64,000 nucleotides of DNA from Janthinobacterium agaricidamnosum NBRC 102515 = DSM 9628 (GCF_000723165.1 NZ_HG322949.1:4173215-4237214); one strand, 5' to 3'. Shown: positions 17,281 to 26,151, counted from the first letter of the stretch. Notes: a model not told the origin generated them from the sequence alone. A program made the numbers and translations.

Positions 17281-17991
17281 ATGCCAGTATTTACCACCAC
17301 CGGCGACGTCGATCCATTTTTGCACGTCAGCCTGAAACAGGGCGAAACCATCTATTGCGAATCGGATGCGATGGTGATGATGGAAACCGCGCTCGACTTG
17401 AAGGGCAAGATGACCGGCGGCATCGGCAGCGCCATCATGCGCCGCTTCGCCAACGGCGAATCGTTTTTCCAGCAGCATATCGAAGCGGTGCGCGGCAACG
17501 GCGATTGCCTGTTGTCGCCGACGCTGCCCGGCGCGATCGAAGTGGTCGACGTCGGCGCCCGCCAATATTTGCTGAACGACGGCGCCTTCGTCGCCGCCAC
17601 CTCCGGCACCGAAATGAAGGTGCGCACGCAAAGCCTCGGCAATGCGCTGTTCGCCCAGTCGGGCGGCTTTTTTGTCATGGAAACCTCCGGCAGCGGCCAG
17701 GTAGTGGTGTCCGGTTTCGGTTCGATGTTCCAGCTCGACGTCGAACCGGGCAAGGATGTGGTGATCGATAATTCGCACGTGGTATGCTGGGACAATACGC
17801 TGAAATATGAAATCTCGGTGACCACCGGCGGCGGTAGCGGCGGCATCGGCGGTTTCCTCGGCAATATCGTCAACAGCGTCACCAGCGGCGAAGGCATCGT
17901 GCTGCGTTTTTCCGGCGCCGGCAAGGTCTTCGTCTGCTCGCGCAACCGCGATGCGTTCCTGAAATGGACGCAAACCGGCAAGCCCGGTTAA
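17281..17991 (+). CDS. TIGR00266/AIM24 family protein
   Basis: A 236-residue beta-rich protein of the AIM24 (TIGR00266) family. Its features are VSLKQGETIYCESDAMVMM, the glycine-rich GGIGSAIMRRFANGESFF segment, LSPTLPGAIEVVD, and a late GGGSGGIGGFLGN loop before a final FLKWTQ. The family forms a trimeric double-stranded beta-helix; a biochemical role is not established in bacteria. It commonly sits near terD genes, as here. It begins 11 bases after the end of the terminator T run, behind GGGAGATTCCT. That places the start of a new transcript, or read-through, at this point. Confidence 0.85.
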   Translation: MPVFTTTGDVDPFLHVSLKQGETIYCESDAMVMMETALDLKGKMTGGIGSAIMRRFANGESFFQQHIEAVRGNGDCLLSPTLPGAIEVVDVGARQYLLNDGAFVAATSGTEMKVRTQSLGNALFAQSGGFFVMETSGSGQVVVSGFGSMFQLDVEPGKDVVIDNSHVVCWDNTLKYEISVTTGGGSGGIGGFLGNIVNSVTSGEGIVLRFSGAGKVFVCSRNRDAFLKWTQTGKPG

Positions 17992-18027
17992 TCGAGCCGG
18001 CATTCAAACCCTGCCCCAGGCAGGTCG

Positions 18028-18062
18028 GGTTGGCGTCGACCAAACGCCAACCGCCGATTTTC
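18028..18062 (+). other. hairpin in the gap before the ATP-grasp gene
   Basis: A 9-bp perfect inverted repeat (GGTTGGCGT at 18028-18036, ACGCCAACC at 18044-18052) is followed after six bases by a short T stretch. It could be a weak terminator or attenuator separating the AIM24-type gene from the biosynthetic cassette. Confidence 0.4.
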
Positions 18063-18094
18063 CCCTACCAACCCGTCCCACTCACAGGTCTCGA

Positions 18095-19117
18095 ATGCAA
18101 CGCGTCTGGTTCAATAAAACTTTTTCCTCGGTCGGCACGGCCATCAAACTGATACGCGACGCCGATGGCGAACAGCGTTATCACATCGTCTGCAGCAATA
18201 CCAACGCCCACGCGGCGGCCTTCCTGGCGGCGCATGAATACGCGGTCGAGCCGGCCGGCCTGACCGGCCAGGCTTACCTGGACTGGTGCCTGGTCTTTTG
18301 CCGCGAGCGCGGCATCACGATTTTCTGGCCCGGCAAGGAAGCGGGGCTGATAGACGCGCAGCGCGAACGATTCGCCGCCATCGGCGTGCGCGTGCTGAGC
18401 GTCGCCAGCGCCGCAACGCTGCTCCTGATGCATGACAAGGCGCGCTTTTGCGCCGGCCTGGATTTGCCGCTGGCGCCGCCGGCGCAATTTCGCGCCGTGT
18501 CGACCATCGCGCAATACGATGCCGCCTACGCCGAGCTGCGGCCGCTGCACGATACACTGTGCATCAAGCCGTCCGAATCGGTGTACGGCCTCGGCTTCGC
18601 GGTGCTGGATGAAGAGCGCAACGGCGCGCAATTGCTGCTGGCCGGCGCCGCCTACCAGATCAATGCGCAAGAGCTGCGCGCCGGCCTGGCGCAGATGGCC
18701 AGCTTCAAGCCGCTGCTGCTGATGGAATACCTGGACGGCCATGAATACAGCGCCGATTGCGTGGCCGACCATGGCCGGCTGGTGTGCGCCATCCCGCGTA
18801 AGAAACCGCATACCGGCGGCGCCGGCCAACTCATCGACAGCCGCGCCGACATCCTGGCGTGTTGCGAAAAACTCGCGCGCGACTATCAGCTGAACGGCGT
18901 GTTCAACATCCAGTTCCGCGAAGGCCGCAATGGCCTGGCGCTGCTGGAAATCAATCCGCGCATGTCGGGCGGCATCGGCATGGCGTGCGCCGCCGGTCCC
19001 AACCTGCCGTATATCGCGCTGGTCGGTTTCGACCGGGGCTTTGACCAGGTCAGCGTGCCGCCGGTACAGGACGGCAAGCGCATCGGCGAACTGGCGTACG
19101 CGGTGGAGCTGCCATGA
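18095..19117 (+). CDS. ATP-grasp ligase of the Ter-linked cassette
   Basis: A 340-residue ATP-grasp enzyme, expected to join a carboxylate to an amine or thiol through an acyl-phosphate. Nucleotide and metal-binding parts are visible: CIKPSESVYGLGF (about residues 151-163), LLMEYLDGHEYSADCVAD, and the Mg-binding LLEINPRMSGGIGMA (about 285-299). The N-terminal region (1-90) is a Rossmann-like pre-ATP-grasp domain. It starts the tightly packed run of five overlapping biosynthetic genes and shares an ATGA overlap with the next gene. In the published analysis of Ter-linked operons, this family is predicted to take part in making a nucleoside-like metabolite; the substrate is unknown. Confidence 0.85.
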   Translation: MQRVWFNKTFSSVGTAIKLIRDADGEQRYHIVCSNTNAHAAAFLAAHEYAVEPAGLTGQAYLDWCLVFCRERGITIFWPGKEAGLIDAQRERFAAIGVRVLSVASAATLLLMHDKARFCAGLDLPLAPPAQFRAVSTIAQYDAAYAELRPLHDTLCIKPSESVYGLGFAVLDEERNGAQLLLAGAAYQINAQELRAGLAQMASFKPLLLMEYLDGHEYSADCVADHGRLVCAIPRKKPHTGGAGQLIDSRADILACCEKLARDYQLNGVFNIQFREGRNGLALLEINPRMSGGIGMACAAGPNLPYIALVGFDRGFDQVSVPPVQDGKRIGELAYAVELP

Positions 19118-20274
19118 GCGGCCGGATTACCCGCCACATGCCGACCGGCGCACTGACTGTGCAAGTCGACCAGGCGCGCTTCCCGCTCGATGACCTGATC
19201 GGTTTTGCCGCGCGCGCCAACGCCAGGCGCGGCTTCCTGTTCCTGTCCAAGGTGCTCGGCAAGCATTGGCCAGTCACTCCCCGCGTCATGCAAAGCCTGC
19301 ATGACGACCTGGCCGCGCAAATCCCCGGCAGCCTGCAAGGCACGGTGGTGTTCATCGCGATGGCGGAAACCGCGATCGGCCTCGGCCAGGGCGTGTTCGA
19401 AGCGTGGCTGCGCGCCAATCCGGGCCGTCAGGCGCTATTCCTGCACAGCTCGCGCTACCGGGTCGGCAGCGTGCCGTTCTTTGAATTCGAAGAGTCGCAC
19501 AGCCATGCGCCGCGCCAGTTCCTGCACCTGTCGCCGCAAGCGAGCGCGCTGTTCGACAGCGCCTCCAGCCTGGTGCTGGTCGACGATGAGGCGAGCACCG
19601 GCAATACCTTCGTCAACCTGGCCCACGCCTGCCGCGCGCGCTATCCGTCGCTGCAGCGGCTGCACCTGGCGCTGATCACCAACTTCATGGGCGAGACCGC
19701 CAATGCCGGGTTGTCGGAGCGCTTCGGCATGCCGGTCACGGTCGGCGCCGCGCTGTCCGGCCAATACCATTTCACGGCGGGTGAGCAGCCGGCGCCGGCG
19801 GCCGCGCCGGCCCAGCGTTTTGAAGCCGACGCCGAACGCGGCGCCAGCGCATCTTTCGGCCGCATCGGCATCGAACGGCCCCTGGCCGCGCCGGCGGCGC
19901 TGGCCGAAAAATTAGCGGCGCAGATCGGCGACGATGAAAGCGTGCTGGTGCTCGGCACCGGCGAATTCATGCACCCGTCGTTCTTGCTGGCACGCGCGCT
20001 CGAAGCGCTGGGCAAGAACGTGGTGCTGCAATCGACGACACGCTCGCCGATCCTGTCGTGGGGCGATGTCGGCGCTATCGTGTCGTGCCCCGACAATTAC
20101 GGCGAAGGCGTGACCAACTACCTGTACAACGTCGCAGCGGGACAATACCGGCACGTCTTGATTTGTCACGAAACACCGGCCAGCGACGCCCTGTTTCAAC
20201 TCGCCGGCCAATTGCATGGCCGCCTGTTCCACTTTCAGTCAGAGACCCAAATTGAAGAAATTCCTGTTCGTTGA
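19114..20274 (+). CDS. phosphoribosyltransferase with C-terminal TRSP domain
   Basis: A 386-residue two-domain protein. The N-terminal type I phosphoribosyltransferase domain carries the PRPP-binding loop LVLVDDEASTGNTFVNLAHA (about residues 153-172). The C-terminal TRSP domain contains ESVLVLGTGEFMHPSFLLA and the name-giving stretch STTRSPILSWGDVGAI (about 309-324). It would attach or remove a phosphoribosyl group on an unknown base-like compound. It overlaps the ATP-grasp stop by 4 bases (ATGA), indicating translational coupling, and itself overlaps the HAD gene by 23 bases. Confidence 0.85.
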   Translation: MSGRITRHMPTGALTVQVDQARFPLDDLIGFAARANARRGFLFLSKVLGKHWPVTPRVMQSLHDDLAAQIPGSLQGTVVFIAMAETAIGLGQGVFEAWLRANPGRQALFLHSSRYRVGSVPFFEFEESHSHAPRQFLHLSPQASALFDSASSLVLVDDEASTGNTFVNLAHACRARYPSLQRLHLALITNFMGETANAGLSERFGMPVTVGAALSGQYHFTAGEQPAPAAAPAQRFEADAERGASASFGRIGIERPLAAPAALAEKLAAQIGDDESVLVLGTGEFMHPSFLLARALEALGKNVVLQSTTRSPILSWGDVGAIVSCPDNYGEGVTNYLYNVAAGQYRHVLICHETPASDALFQLAGQLHGRLFHFQSETQIEEIPVR

Positions 20275-21004
20275 CCTCGACGACACCCTGTTCCAGACGC
20301 CCAAAAAATGCGCCTCGGAAGTCGACCTGCAAGCGGCCGCCTACCTGAAAAACGGCGACGCCTGCTCGTTCACGACGCCGCGCCAACGCGCCTTCATGGA
20401 ATTCGCCCACGGCGGCATGACCCTGATCCCGGCCACCGCGCGCAACGCCGACGCGTTCAGCCGGGTCGACTTGCCGTTTTCCAGCTACGCCGTGCTCGAT
20501 TACGGCGGCATCGTGCTGCAACCGGGCGGCGCGCTGGACGGCGGCTGGCTGTCGCTGATGCAAAACGATATGCAGCTCGCCCTGCCCGGCCTGCGCGAAG
20601 CGATGCGCGTCATCGACGACTTCCAGGCCAAGGCCGGCTTGCCGTCGCGCGCGCGCCTGATCGAAGATTACGCGACGCCGTTTTATGTCGTCGTCAAGGA
20701 CCATGAGGCGCGCGCCGAACGGCTGGCCGACATCGAACAGCAAGTGCTGCAGGACTGGCTCGCCACGGAAGGCGCCGACTACTTCATCCACCGCAACGGC
20801 AACAACCTGGCGCTGCTGCCGAAAAGTTTGAACAAGGCGCGCGCGGTATCGTACCTGCGCGCCGAACTGGAGGCGGAGCACGGCCCCATCCTCAGCTTCG
20901 GCATGGGCGACAGCCGCTCCGACGCGCGCTTCATGGCGGCCTGCGACTACGCCATCGTACCGAAGGGCACCCAGCTGGCGGCGCTGACGGTGGCGGCCTT
21001 ATGA
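20252..21004 (+). CDS. HAD family hydrolase of the Ter-linked cassette
   Basis: A 250-residue HAD phosphatase. Motif I is KFLFVDLDDTLFQT (nucleophile Asp and acid/base Asp). Motif II is probably the threonine in MTLIPATARN. The late motifs are LSFGMGDSRSDARFMAACD, with the Mg-binding GDS-x-SD pattern. A TTG start at 20252 is chosen because it gives the normal HAD beginning; an in-frame ATG at 20216 would add 12 residues that mirror no HAD feature. The gene overlaps both neighbours (stop shared in ATGATG with the StiP-like gene). It probably dephosphorylates a sugar-phosphate or nucleotide intermediate of the cassette. Confidence 0.82.
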   Translation: MKKFLFVDLDDTLFQTPKKCASEVDLQAAAYLKNGDACSFTTPRQRAFMEFAHGGMTLIPATARNADAFSRVDLPFSSYAVLDYGGIVLQPGGALDGGWLSLMQNDMQLALPGLREAMRVIDDFQAKAGLPSRARLIEDYATPFYVVVKDHEARAERLADIEQQVLQDWLATEGADYFIHRNGNNLALLPKSLNKARAVSYLRAELEAEHGPILSFGMGDSRSDARFMAACDYAIVPKGTQLAALTVAAL

Positions 21005-22113
21005 TGGTGAATAAAAGCGCCGTCGATTTTTCCGGCAGCTACCGCGCCGACGATGTCACCTTCCTGTTGAAACCGATCGCGCTGGAACCGATCCTCGACA
21101 TCGACGAGAAGGAAAGGCTGATCCAGTCCGGCCAGCGCCACTACAGCGAAATGCTGTCGCCCGAAGCGCTGCCGTCGCCGGCCTACCTGGAACTGTTCCG
21201 CAGCGCCTATGCGGCCAACCGCCGGCAAATGGCGCGCGACTGCCTGCGCCTGGCCGCGCTGATCGCGGTGCGCCGCGACGGCCCCATCGCGCTGGTGTCG
21301 CTGGCCCGCGCCGGCACGCCGGTCGGGGTGATCCTGGCCCATCTGCTGCGCCGCGTGTTCCAGCGCGACTGCCAGCATTACTCGGTGTCGATCATCCGCG
21401 ACCGCGGCATCGACGCCGTCGCGCTGCGCCACATCCTGCAACAGGGCCATGCCCCGGAGTCGCTGGTATTCGTCGACGGCTGGACCGGCAAGGGCGTGAT
21501 TTCGCGCGAATTGCGCCATGCCGTGGGCGCATTCAATGCAGCCCACGGCACGGCCATCGACGGCGGCCTGTACGTGCTGTCCGACCTGGCAGGCACGGCC
21601 GCCTGCGCCGCCTCGGCCGACGATTACCTGATCCCGTCGAGCATCCTGAACGCCACCGTGTCGGGGCTGGTCAGCCGCTCGGTGCTGAACGCGGCGATCG
21701 GCCCGGACGACTTCCACGGCTGCCTGTATTACGGCCAGTTCGAGGCGCACGACCAGTCGCGCCAGTTCGCCGACGGCCTGGTCGCCGACGCCATTGGATT
21801 GGCGCAAACGGAAGGCGTGCCGCGGGCGCAAGCGATCGACGCCGCGGCCATGGCGGCCCGCTCCCACGCTTACATGGCGGCGGCACAATCGCAGTACGGC
21901 ATCGGCGACATCAACCTGATCAAACCCGGCATCGGCGAAGCCACCCGGGTCTTGCTGCGGCGCGCGCCGCAGCGCCTGATCGTGCGCGACACGCATGCGC
22001 CGGACGTGGCACATTTACTGCTTTTGGCGCAAGAGAAATCGATACCGGTGACGGTGGAACCGGCGCTGCCCTACCAGGCGGTCGCCCTGATCAGGAGTGC
22101 AGTCGATGGATAA
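21001..22113 (+). CDS. StiP-type phosphoribosyltransferase-like protein with PELOTA RNA-binding tail
   Basis: A 370-residue protein in two parts. The first 270 residues match the StiP/PRTase-like family seen in Ter operons, with VSLARAGTPVGVILAHLLRR, the strand IIRDRGID and the PRPP-loop-like LVFVDGWTGKGVISRELRHA. After about residue 270, INLIKPGIGEATRVLLRRAP and VEPALPYQAVALIRS fit the PELOTA RNA-binding domain reported at the C-terminus of this family. Databases often call this family cysteine protease StiP, but the visible chemistry is phosphoribosyltransferase-like. It overlaps the HAD gene by 4 bases and the next gene by 8. Confidence 0.8.
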   Translation: MMVNKSAVDFSGSYRADDVTFLLKPIALEPILDIDEKERLIQSGQRHYSEMLSPEALPSPAYLELFRSAYAANRRQMARDCLRLAALIAVRRDGPIALVSLARAGTPVGVILAHLLRRVFQRDCQHYSVSIIRDRGIDAVALRHILQQGHAPESLVFVDGWTGKGVISRELRHAVGAFNAAHGTAIDGGLYVLSDLAGTAACAASADDYLIPSSILNATVSGLVSRSVLNAAIGPDDFHGCLYYGQFEAHDQSRQFADGLVADAIGLAQTEGVPRAQAIDAAAMAARSHAYMAAAQSQYGIGDINLIKPGIGEATRVLLRRAPQRLIVRDTHAPDVAHLLLLAQEKSIPVTVEPALPYQAVALIRSAVDG

Positions 22114-23113
22114 TTCCAGCTATCAGCACAGCGCCCATAAACCGGCGCTGGGCGCCTCTTTATATGTGCCGAGCATCCACAAGGATTTGCTGGCGATCGC
22201 CAACGGCGACAAGATGGGCCATTTGCGTTCGGTGATCTTTTGCACCGAGGACGCAATCGCCGAACGCGACCTCAGCTACGCGCTGTTCAACCTGTCGCTG
22301 GCGCTGCAAAACATGGCCGAGGAATCGGACACGCTGCGCTTTGTGCGCGTGCGCAACGCCGACATCCTGGGGCGCGTGCTGCTGATGCCGGGCGCGCATA
22401 AACTGGCCGGCTTCGTGCTGCCGAAAACCACCCGCCACAATTTCGACCATTATTTCAGCCAGGTGCGCCACACCCAGCACTTGCTGATGCCGACGCTGGA
22501 AACGGCGGAAGTGTTCGACGACGAGGAAATGAAGCTGTTTTGCCGCCAGTTGAATGTACCGCAGGTGCGCCACCGCATCCTCGCGCTGCGCATCGGCGGC
22601 AACGATTTATTGGCGCTGCTCGGCTTGCGCCGCCCGACCAGCGGCACCATTTACCAGACCCCGCTGGGCCAGGTGATCGCACGCCTGGTCACCACCTTCC
22701 GGCCGCACGGTTTTGCGCTGACCGCGCCGGTGTTCGAACACCTGTCGCAGCACGCGTGGCTGGACGCCGAAGTGGCGCAAGACATGGCGCACGGCATGAT
22801 CGCCAAGACCGCCATCCATCCCGACCAGGTGCCGCACATCGAACGCCATTACCAGGTGGCGCAAGCGGACATCGAGCTGGCGTTGCGCATCATCGACCCG
22901 GACAGCCCGGCCGTATTCCGCATGCAGGAATCGATGTGCGAAGTGGCGACCCACAGCAACTGGGCGCAACGCATCATCGAACAGGCGCGCCTGTTCGGCA
23001 TCCGCCACGCCGGTGATACCATGACGGCGGACCACACCATGAACCCGCCAGTACCGAACATTCAGCACATTTCGCACATTCCGATTACCGATCAAGGGGA
23101 GATACGACCATGA
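22106..23113 (+). CDS. HpcH/HpaI aldolase / citrate lyase beta-like protein
   Basis: A 335-residue TIM-barrel carbon-carbon lyase of the CitE/HpcH type. The N-terminus has ASLYVPSIHKDLLAIANG (usual S-x-x-x-P-x-x start) and RSVIFCTEDAIAERDL, which keeps the acidic pair expected for Mg and CoA-ester handling. FVRVRNADILGRVL and GFVLPKTT continue the barrel. ATG 22106 is preferred over the in-frame GTG at 22097, because AGGAG at 22093-22097 lies 8 bases before it. It overlaps the StiP-like stop and, by ATGA, the next TerD gene. This completes the predicted five-enzyme biosynthetic run. Confidence 0.83.
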   Translation: MDNSSYQHSAHKPALGASLYVPSIHKDLLAIANGDKMGHLRSVIFCTEDAIAERDLSYALFNLSLALQNMAEESDTLRFVRVRNADILGRVLLMPGAHKLAGFVLPKTTRHNFDHYFSQVRHTQHLLMPTLETAEVFDDEEMKLFCRQLNVPQVRHRILALRIGGNDLLALLGLRRPTSGTIYQTPLGQVIARLVTTFRPHGFALTAPVFEHLSQHAWLDAEVAQDMAHGMIAKTAIHPDQVPHIERHYQVAQADIELALRIIDPDSPAVFRMQESMCEVATHSNWAQRIIEQARLFGIRHAGDTMTADHTMNPPVPNIQHISHIPITDQGEIRP

Positions 23114-24318
23114 CCAACTTCACGCGCGGCCAAAAAGGCAAACTCGCCGACCTCGGCCTGAACGGACCATTCCAGGTCACACTCGAGATCGCCTCCGGCG
23201 CGATGGAAACCGACGTCAGCTGCTTCGGCCTGGATGCTGGCGGCAAATTATCGGACGACCGCTACATGGTGTTTTTCAACCAGAAGAATGCGCCGGATAA
23301 CGCCGTCACGCTGGACTTGAACGGCGCCCGTTCGGTGTTCCAGGTCGACCTGGCGCGCCTGCCGGCCAGCATCGACAAGCTGGTGTTCACCGCCGCCGCC
23401 GACCAGGGCGCGATGCGCTCGCTGGGTCCGTCGTCGCTGCAACTGGGCCAGGCCGCGCAATTCGCCTTTTTCGGCAGCGACTTCCAGGATGAAAAAGCCG
23501 TCATCGTCGGCGAGTTGTACCGCCGCGACGGCAGCTGGCGCTTCGGCGCCGTCGGCCAGGGTTTTGCCGGCGGCCTGGGGGCGCTGCTGAAGCATTTCGG
23601 CGGCAGCGAGGCGGCCCAGTCGCCAGCACCGGTCCCGGCCGCGGAAGCGCCGAAGATCTCGCTGTCGAAAATCCGCCTCGAAAAACGCGGCGATAAAATC
23701 TCGCTCGACAAGCGCGACAGCCAGGGTTACGGCCGCATCCGCGTCAACCTGAACTGGAACCAGGGCCCGGCGCCGGCCCAGCAGCAAGATAGCGGCGGCT
23801 TCCTCGGCAAATTGTTCAGCAAGCCATCCAGCCCGGCCAACGGCATCGACCTCGACATCGGCTGCCTGTTTGAAATGAGCAACGGCGCCAAGAGCGCGGT
23901 GCAAGCGCTGGGCAATAGCTGGGGCGCGTACGAGCGGCCGCCGTACATCCACCTGGAAGGCGACGACCGCACCGGCAACGTCAGCGACGGCGAAAACATC
24001 TTCATCAATGGCGTGCATTTCGACCAGATCCAGCGGGTGCTGGTGTACGCCTTCATCTATGACGGCGTGCCGAACTGGGCCGCGACCGACGGCGTGGTGA
24101 CCATCGACATCCCCGGCCAGCCTTCGGTCGAAGTGCGAATGGACAGCGACAGCAAGCTGTCGATGTGCGCCATCGCCATGCTCGAGAACCACGGCGGCAA
24201 CCTGCAAGTGACAAAATTGGTGGAATACTTTGGCGGGCAAGGTAAAATCACGGCGCACCAGGCGATGGATCAACGTTATGGCTTTGGATTGAACTGGACC
24301 GCCGGGCGCAAGGACTAA
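23110..24318 (+). CDS. double TerD-domain protein
   Basis: A 402-residue protein with two TerD domains. The first (about residues 1-160) is shorter and lacks part of the acidic metal loop, but keeps FQVTLEIASGAMETDVSCFGLD and GELYRRDGSWRFGAVGQGFAGGL. A linker rich in Ala, Pro, Lys and Ser (about 163-205) follows, and then the second domain (about 210-400) with GIDLDIGCLFEMSNG, LEGDDRTGNVSDGENIFING and CAIAMLENHGGNLQVTKL. It overlaps the lyase stop by 4 bases, so it is made together with the enzymes. It may bridge the cassette to the membrane Ter complex through calcium binding. Confidence 0.88.
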   Translation: MTNFTRGQKGKLADLGLNGPFQVTLEIASGAMETDVSCFGLDAGGKLSDDRYMVFFNQKNAPDNAVTLDLNGARSVFQVDLARLPASIDKLVFTAAADQGAMRSLGPSSLQLGQAAQFAFFGSDFQDEKAVIVGELYRRDGSWRFGAVGQGFAGGLGALLKHFGGSEAAQSPAPVPAAEAPKISLSKIRLEKRGDKISLDKRDSQGYGRIRVNLNWNQGPAPAQQQDSGGFLGKLFSKPSSPANGIDLDIGCLFEMSNGAKSAVQALGNSWGAYERPPYIHLEGDDRTGNVSDGENIFINGVHFDQIQRVLVYAFIYDGVPNWAATDGVVTIDIPGQPSVEVRMDSDSKLSMCAIAMLENHGGNLQVTKLVEYFGGQGKITAHQAMDQRYGFGLNWTAGRKD

Positions 24319-24363
24319 ACTGCGAGGACTCGCCTGCAACGCCCTCACCCACTCGACGACACT

Positions 24364-24738
24364 ATGACAACAACATCCAAAAAAGTCACACTGGTTCTGA
24401 TCGGCTTCATCATCGCCGCCCTGCTGATTTTTGCCGCGTATTGCTGGATCACGCTCAGCTTTTCGTATTCCGAAGGCGAACGGGCCGGCTATCTGCAAAA
24501 ATTTTCCAAGCGGGGCTGGATCTGCAAGACGTGGGAAGGCGAAATCCTGCTGACCGCCTTGCCCGGCACCATCCCGGAAAAGTTCCAATTCAGCGTACGC
24601 AATGAAGAAGTCGCCAGGCAATTGTCGGCGGCCGCCGGCAAGCGCCTGCTGATCACTTACAGCCAGCATAAAGGCGTACCGACGGAATGCTTCGGGGAAA
24701 CCGAGTATTACGCCGACAAGGTGCAAGTGATTCAATAA
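24364..24738 (+). CDS. small single-pass membrane protein
   Basis: A 124-residue protein with one strong membrane helix (residues 9-29, TLVLIGFIIAALLIFAAYCWI) and a soluble C-terminal domain including SEGERAGYLQKFSKRGWICK, TWEGEI and VRNEEVARQLSAAAGKR. I recognise it only as a widespread betaproteobacterial family, sometimes mislabelled 6-phosphogluconate dehydrogenase; nothing in it supports that activity. It follows the double-TerD gene by 45 bases and could be its co-transcribed partner, or simply the next gene. Cysteines at about 53 and 108 could pair if the domain is periplasmic. Confidence 0.65.
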   Translation: MTTTSKKVTLVLIGFIIAALLIFAAYCWITLSFSYSEGERAGYLQKFSKRGWICKTWEGEILLTALPGTIPEKFQFSVRNEEVARQLSAAAGKRLLITYSQHKGVPTECFGETEYYADKVQVIQ

Positions 24739-24743
24739 TCAAG

Positions 24744-24772
24744 GGGAACAGACGGCGCCGCCGGCTGTTCCC
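24744..24772. terminator. hairpin between convergent genes
   Basis: An 8-bp stem (GGGAACAG at 24744-24751, CTGTTCCC at 24765-24772) lies between the convergent membrane-protein and Fic-like genes. There is no T tract, so termination is only a guess. Confidence 0.35.
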
Positions 24773-24792
24773 GTCGCTGTGCCGGCTATCGC

Positions 24793-26151
24793 TCAGGGCT
24801 CGTAAAACCGCATTTGGCCCTGACGGAATTGCTGCAATGCTTCTTTGCTGGAACTGCCATCGCTCAGGTTAGGGTCATGGAATACGCCGATCGGCTCGCC
24901 CTGGCGCATCTGCAAGGCGTTCATGACGTTGGACGCAACGCGGAAATTTCCATCTGTGAAAGCATGGGTAAATTCGAGCCGGTGGTAAACCTGGAGGGCC
25001 AGCAGCGTCTTTTCCTCAGGCGTAATGCGCCGCTTCCTGATGCCGACGTAATAGTCATTCAGGGTTTTGCTGACCATTTCCTTCAAATCCGCTTCCGGCA
25101 GCGACTCTCGGGCATATTGCGCTTGATACAGCTTCCCGCCTTCCAGGCCCAATTGGGCAAGCCGGCTTCTCATTTGCTCGGGCGGGATGCTGGAGTCCCA
25201 TGGCAACGGTTTATTCGAGCCGGGCACCAGCACGTGCCCTCTTCCATGATTTGGCATCCAGATGAACGTGATGTCGCCGACTTTCAGATTGGCCGAGAAC
25301 TTGTTTCCGCTTTGTGTATGCAGCGCATGCATATCGTTCAGCGCGCGTATGATGCCGTCCGCGGAAAAGTGTGCGCGAAACCCCATGCCGCGTGATTCGA
25401 TATCGCCGACCGAGTGTATTTTATGCAGCGCGATCACATCGTCGGCGCTGACCTGCCCTGGTTTGGCGGCCAGTTGCGCCGTCCCGATCAAGGAGCTCGC
25501 CATGCCGTGGGCATAGCCGGCATCGGTATCGAATAAAAATGCGTGCAAGGGATTGGGCTTGATCCCGTATTTCTGCATGTCCTCCAATTTCCGTCCATCG
25601 ACCAGCAGTTGCCAGCGGTCGCTGTCCTTGATACCTTCCAAAGGCGGATGATCGTTGAAATCCTTCTTCAGCAGATTGAATGTTTCTTTAATCTTCGGCT
25701 TGCAATTATCTTTTTTAATCAGCTCCGACAGCGGTTGCGCATTCGGCGGATATTGGGTCCAGATCGATTCATGCATGGCCTTGAACATTTCTTGCACAGG
25801 CTGGTCATCGGACGTGGCCAGCGCGGTCATGCTTTTCTTATAATGCTGCTCCCATAAGACATCGAGCATCACAGCCATCGACAGATGGGACTTGGTAAAA
25901 GACCGGCCCAATACGCTATCCCCGATTGCCCACAGTCGCTTGCGCACCTCGGCGATCATCAAGTCCCGATGCTGGGCGCTCAGTTTTTGCGAGACCGCGC
26001 GATTACGGTCGGCGGACGAGGTACGCGGCCTACCGCTGGAAGCGGTGGACACCGGAGCTTGCTGCACGACCGGCATCGGATGAGAGGATCGCGAAGAATT
26101 GCTGGCCGGAACAGATGGGGGAATCCGGGAATAATTGTTATTAGGGATCAT
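24793..26151 (-). CDS. Fic-like protein with variant active-site motif; possible effector
   Basis: A 452-residue protein, serine/proline-rich and disordered in its first 50 residues, as in many injected effectors. Near the C-terminus, HAFTDGNFRVAS (residues 396-407) aligns with the Fic motif HPFxDGNGRxxR. The histidine, Phe, Asp, Gly-Asn and first Arg are kept, but the second glycine is Phe and the last arginine is Ser. Fic enzymes transfer AMP or other phosphate groups. The helix just before it, TLLALQVYHRLEFT, fits the Fic fold. ATG 26151 is chosen over an upstream TTG; neither has a clear ribosome binding site. Base composition is visibly lower in GC than its neighbours, and its promoter side is very AT-rich, suggesting transfer. 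No secretion genes are nearby. Confidence 0.6.
   Translation of the reverse strand: MIPNNNYSRIPPSVPASNSSRSSHPMPVVQQAPVSTASSGRPRTSSADRNRAVSQKLSAQHRDLMIAEVRKRLWAIGDSVLGRSFTKSHLSMAVMLDVLWEQHYKKSMTALATSDDQPVQEMFKAMHESIWTQYPPNAQPLSELIKKDNCKPKIKETFNLLKKDFNDHPPLEGIKDSDRWQLLVDGRKLEDMQKYGIKPNPLHAFLFDTDAGYAHGMASSLIGTAQLAAKPGQVSADDVIALHKIHSVGDIESRGMGFRAHFSADGIIRALNDMHALHTQSGNKFSANLKVGDITFIWMPNHGRGHVLVPGSNKPLPWDSSIPPEQMRSRLAQLGLEGGKLYQAQYARESLPEADLKEMVSKTLNDYYVGIRKRRITPEEKTLLALQVYHRLEFTHAFTDGNFRVASNVMNALQMRQGEPIGVFHDPNLSDGSSSKEALQQFRQGQMRFYEP

Noticed and set aside
24364..24738. 6-phosphogluconate dehydrogenase activity for the small membrane protein
   Set aside because: At 124 residues with a membrane helix and no Rossmann motif it cannot be that enzyme.
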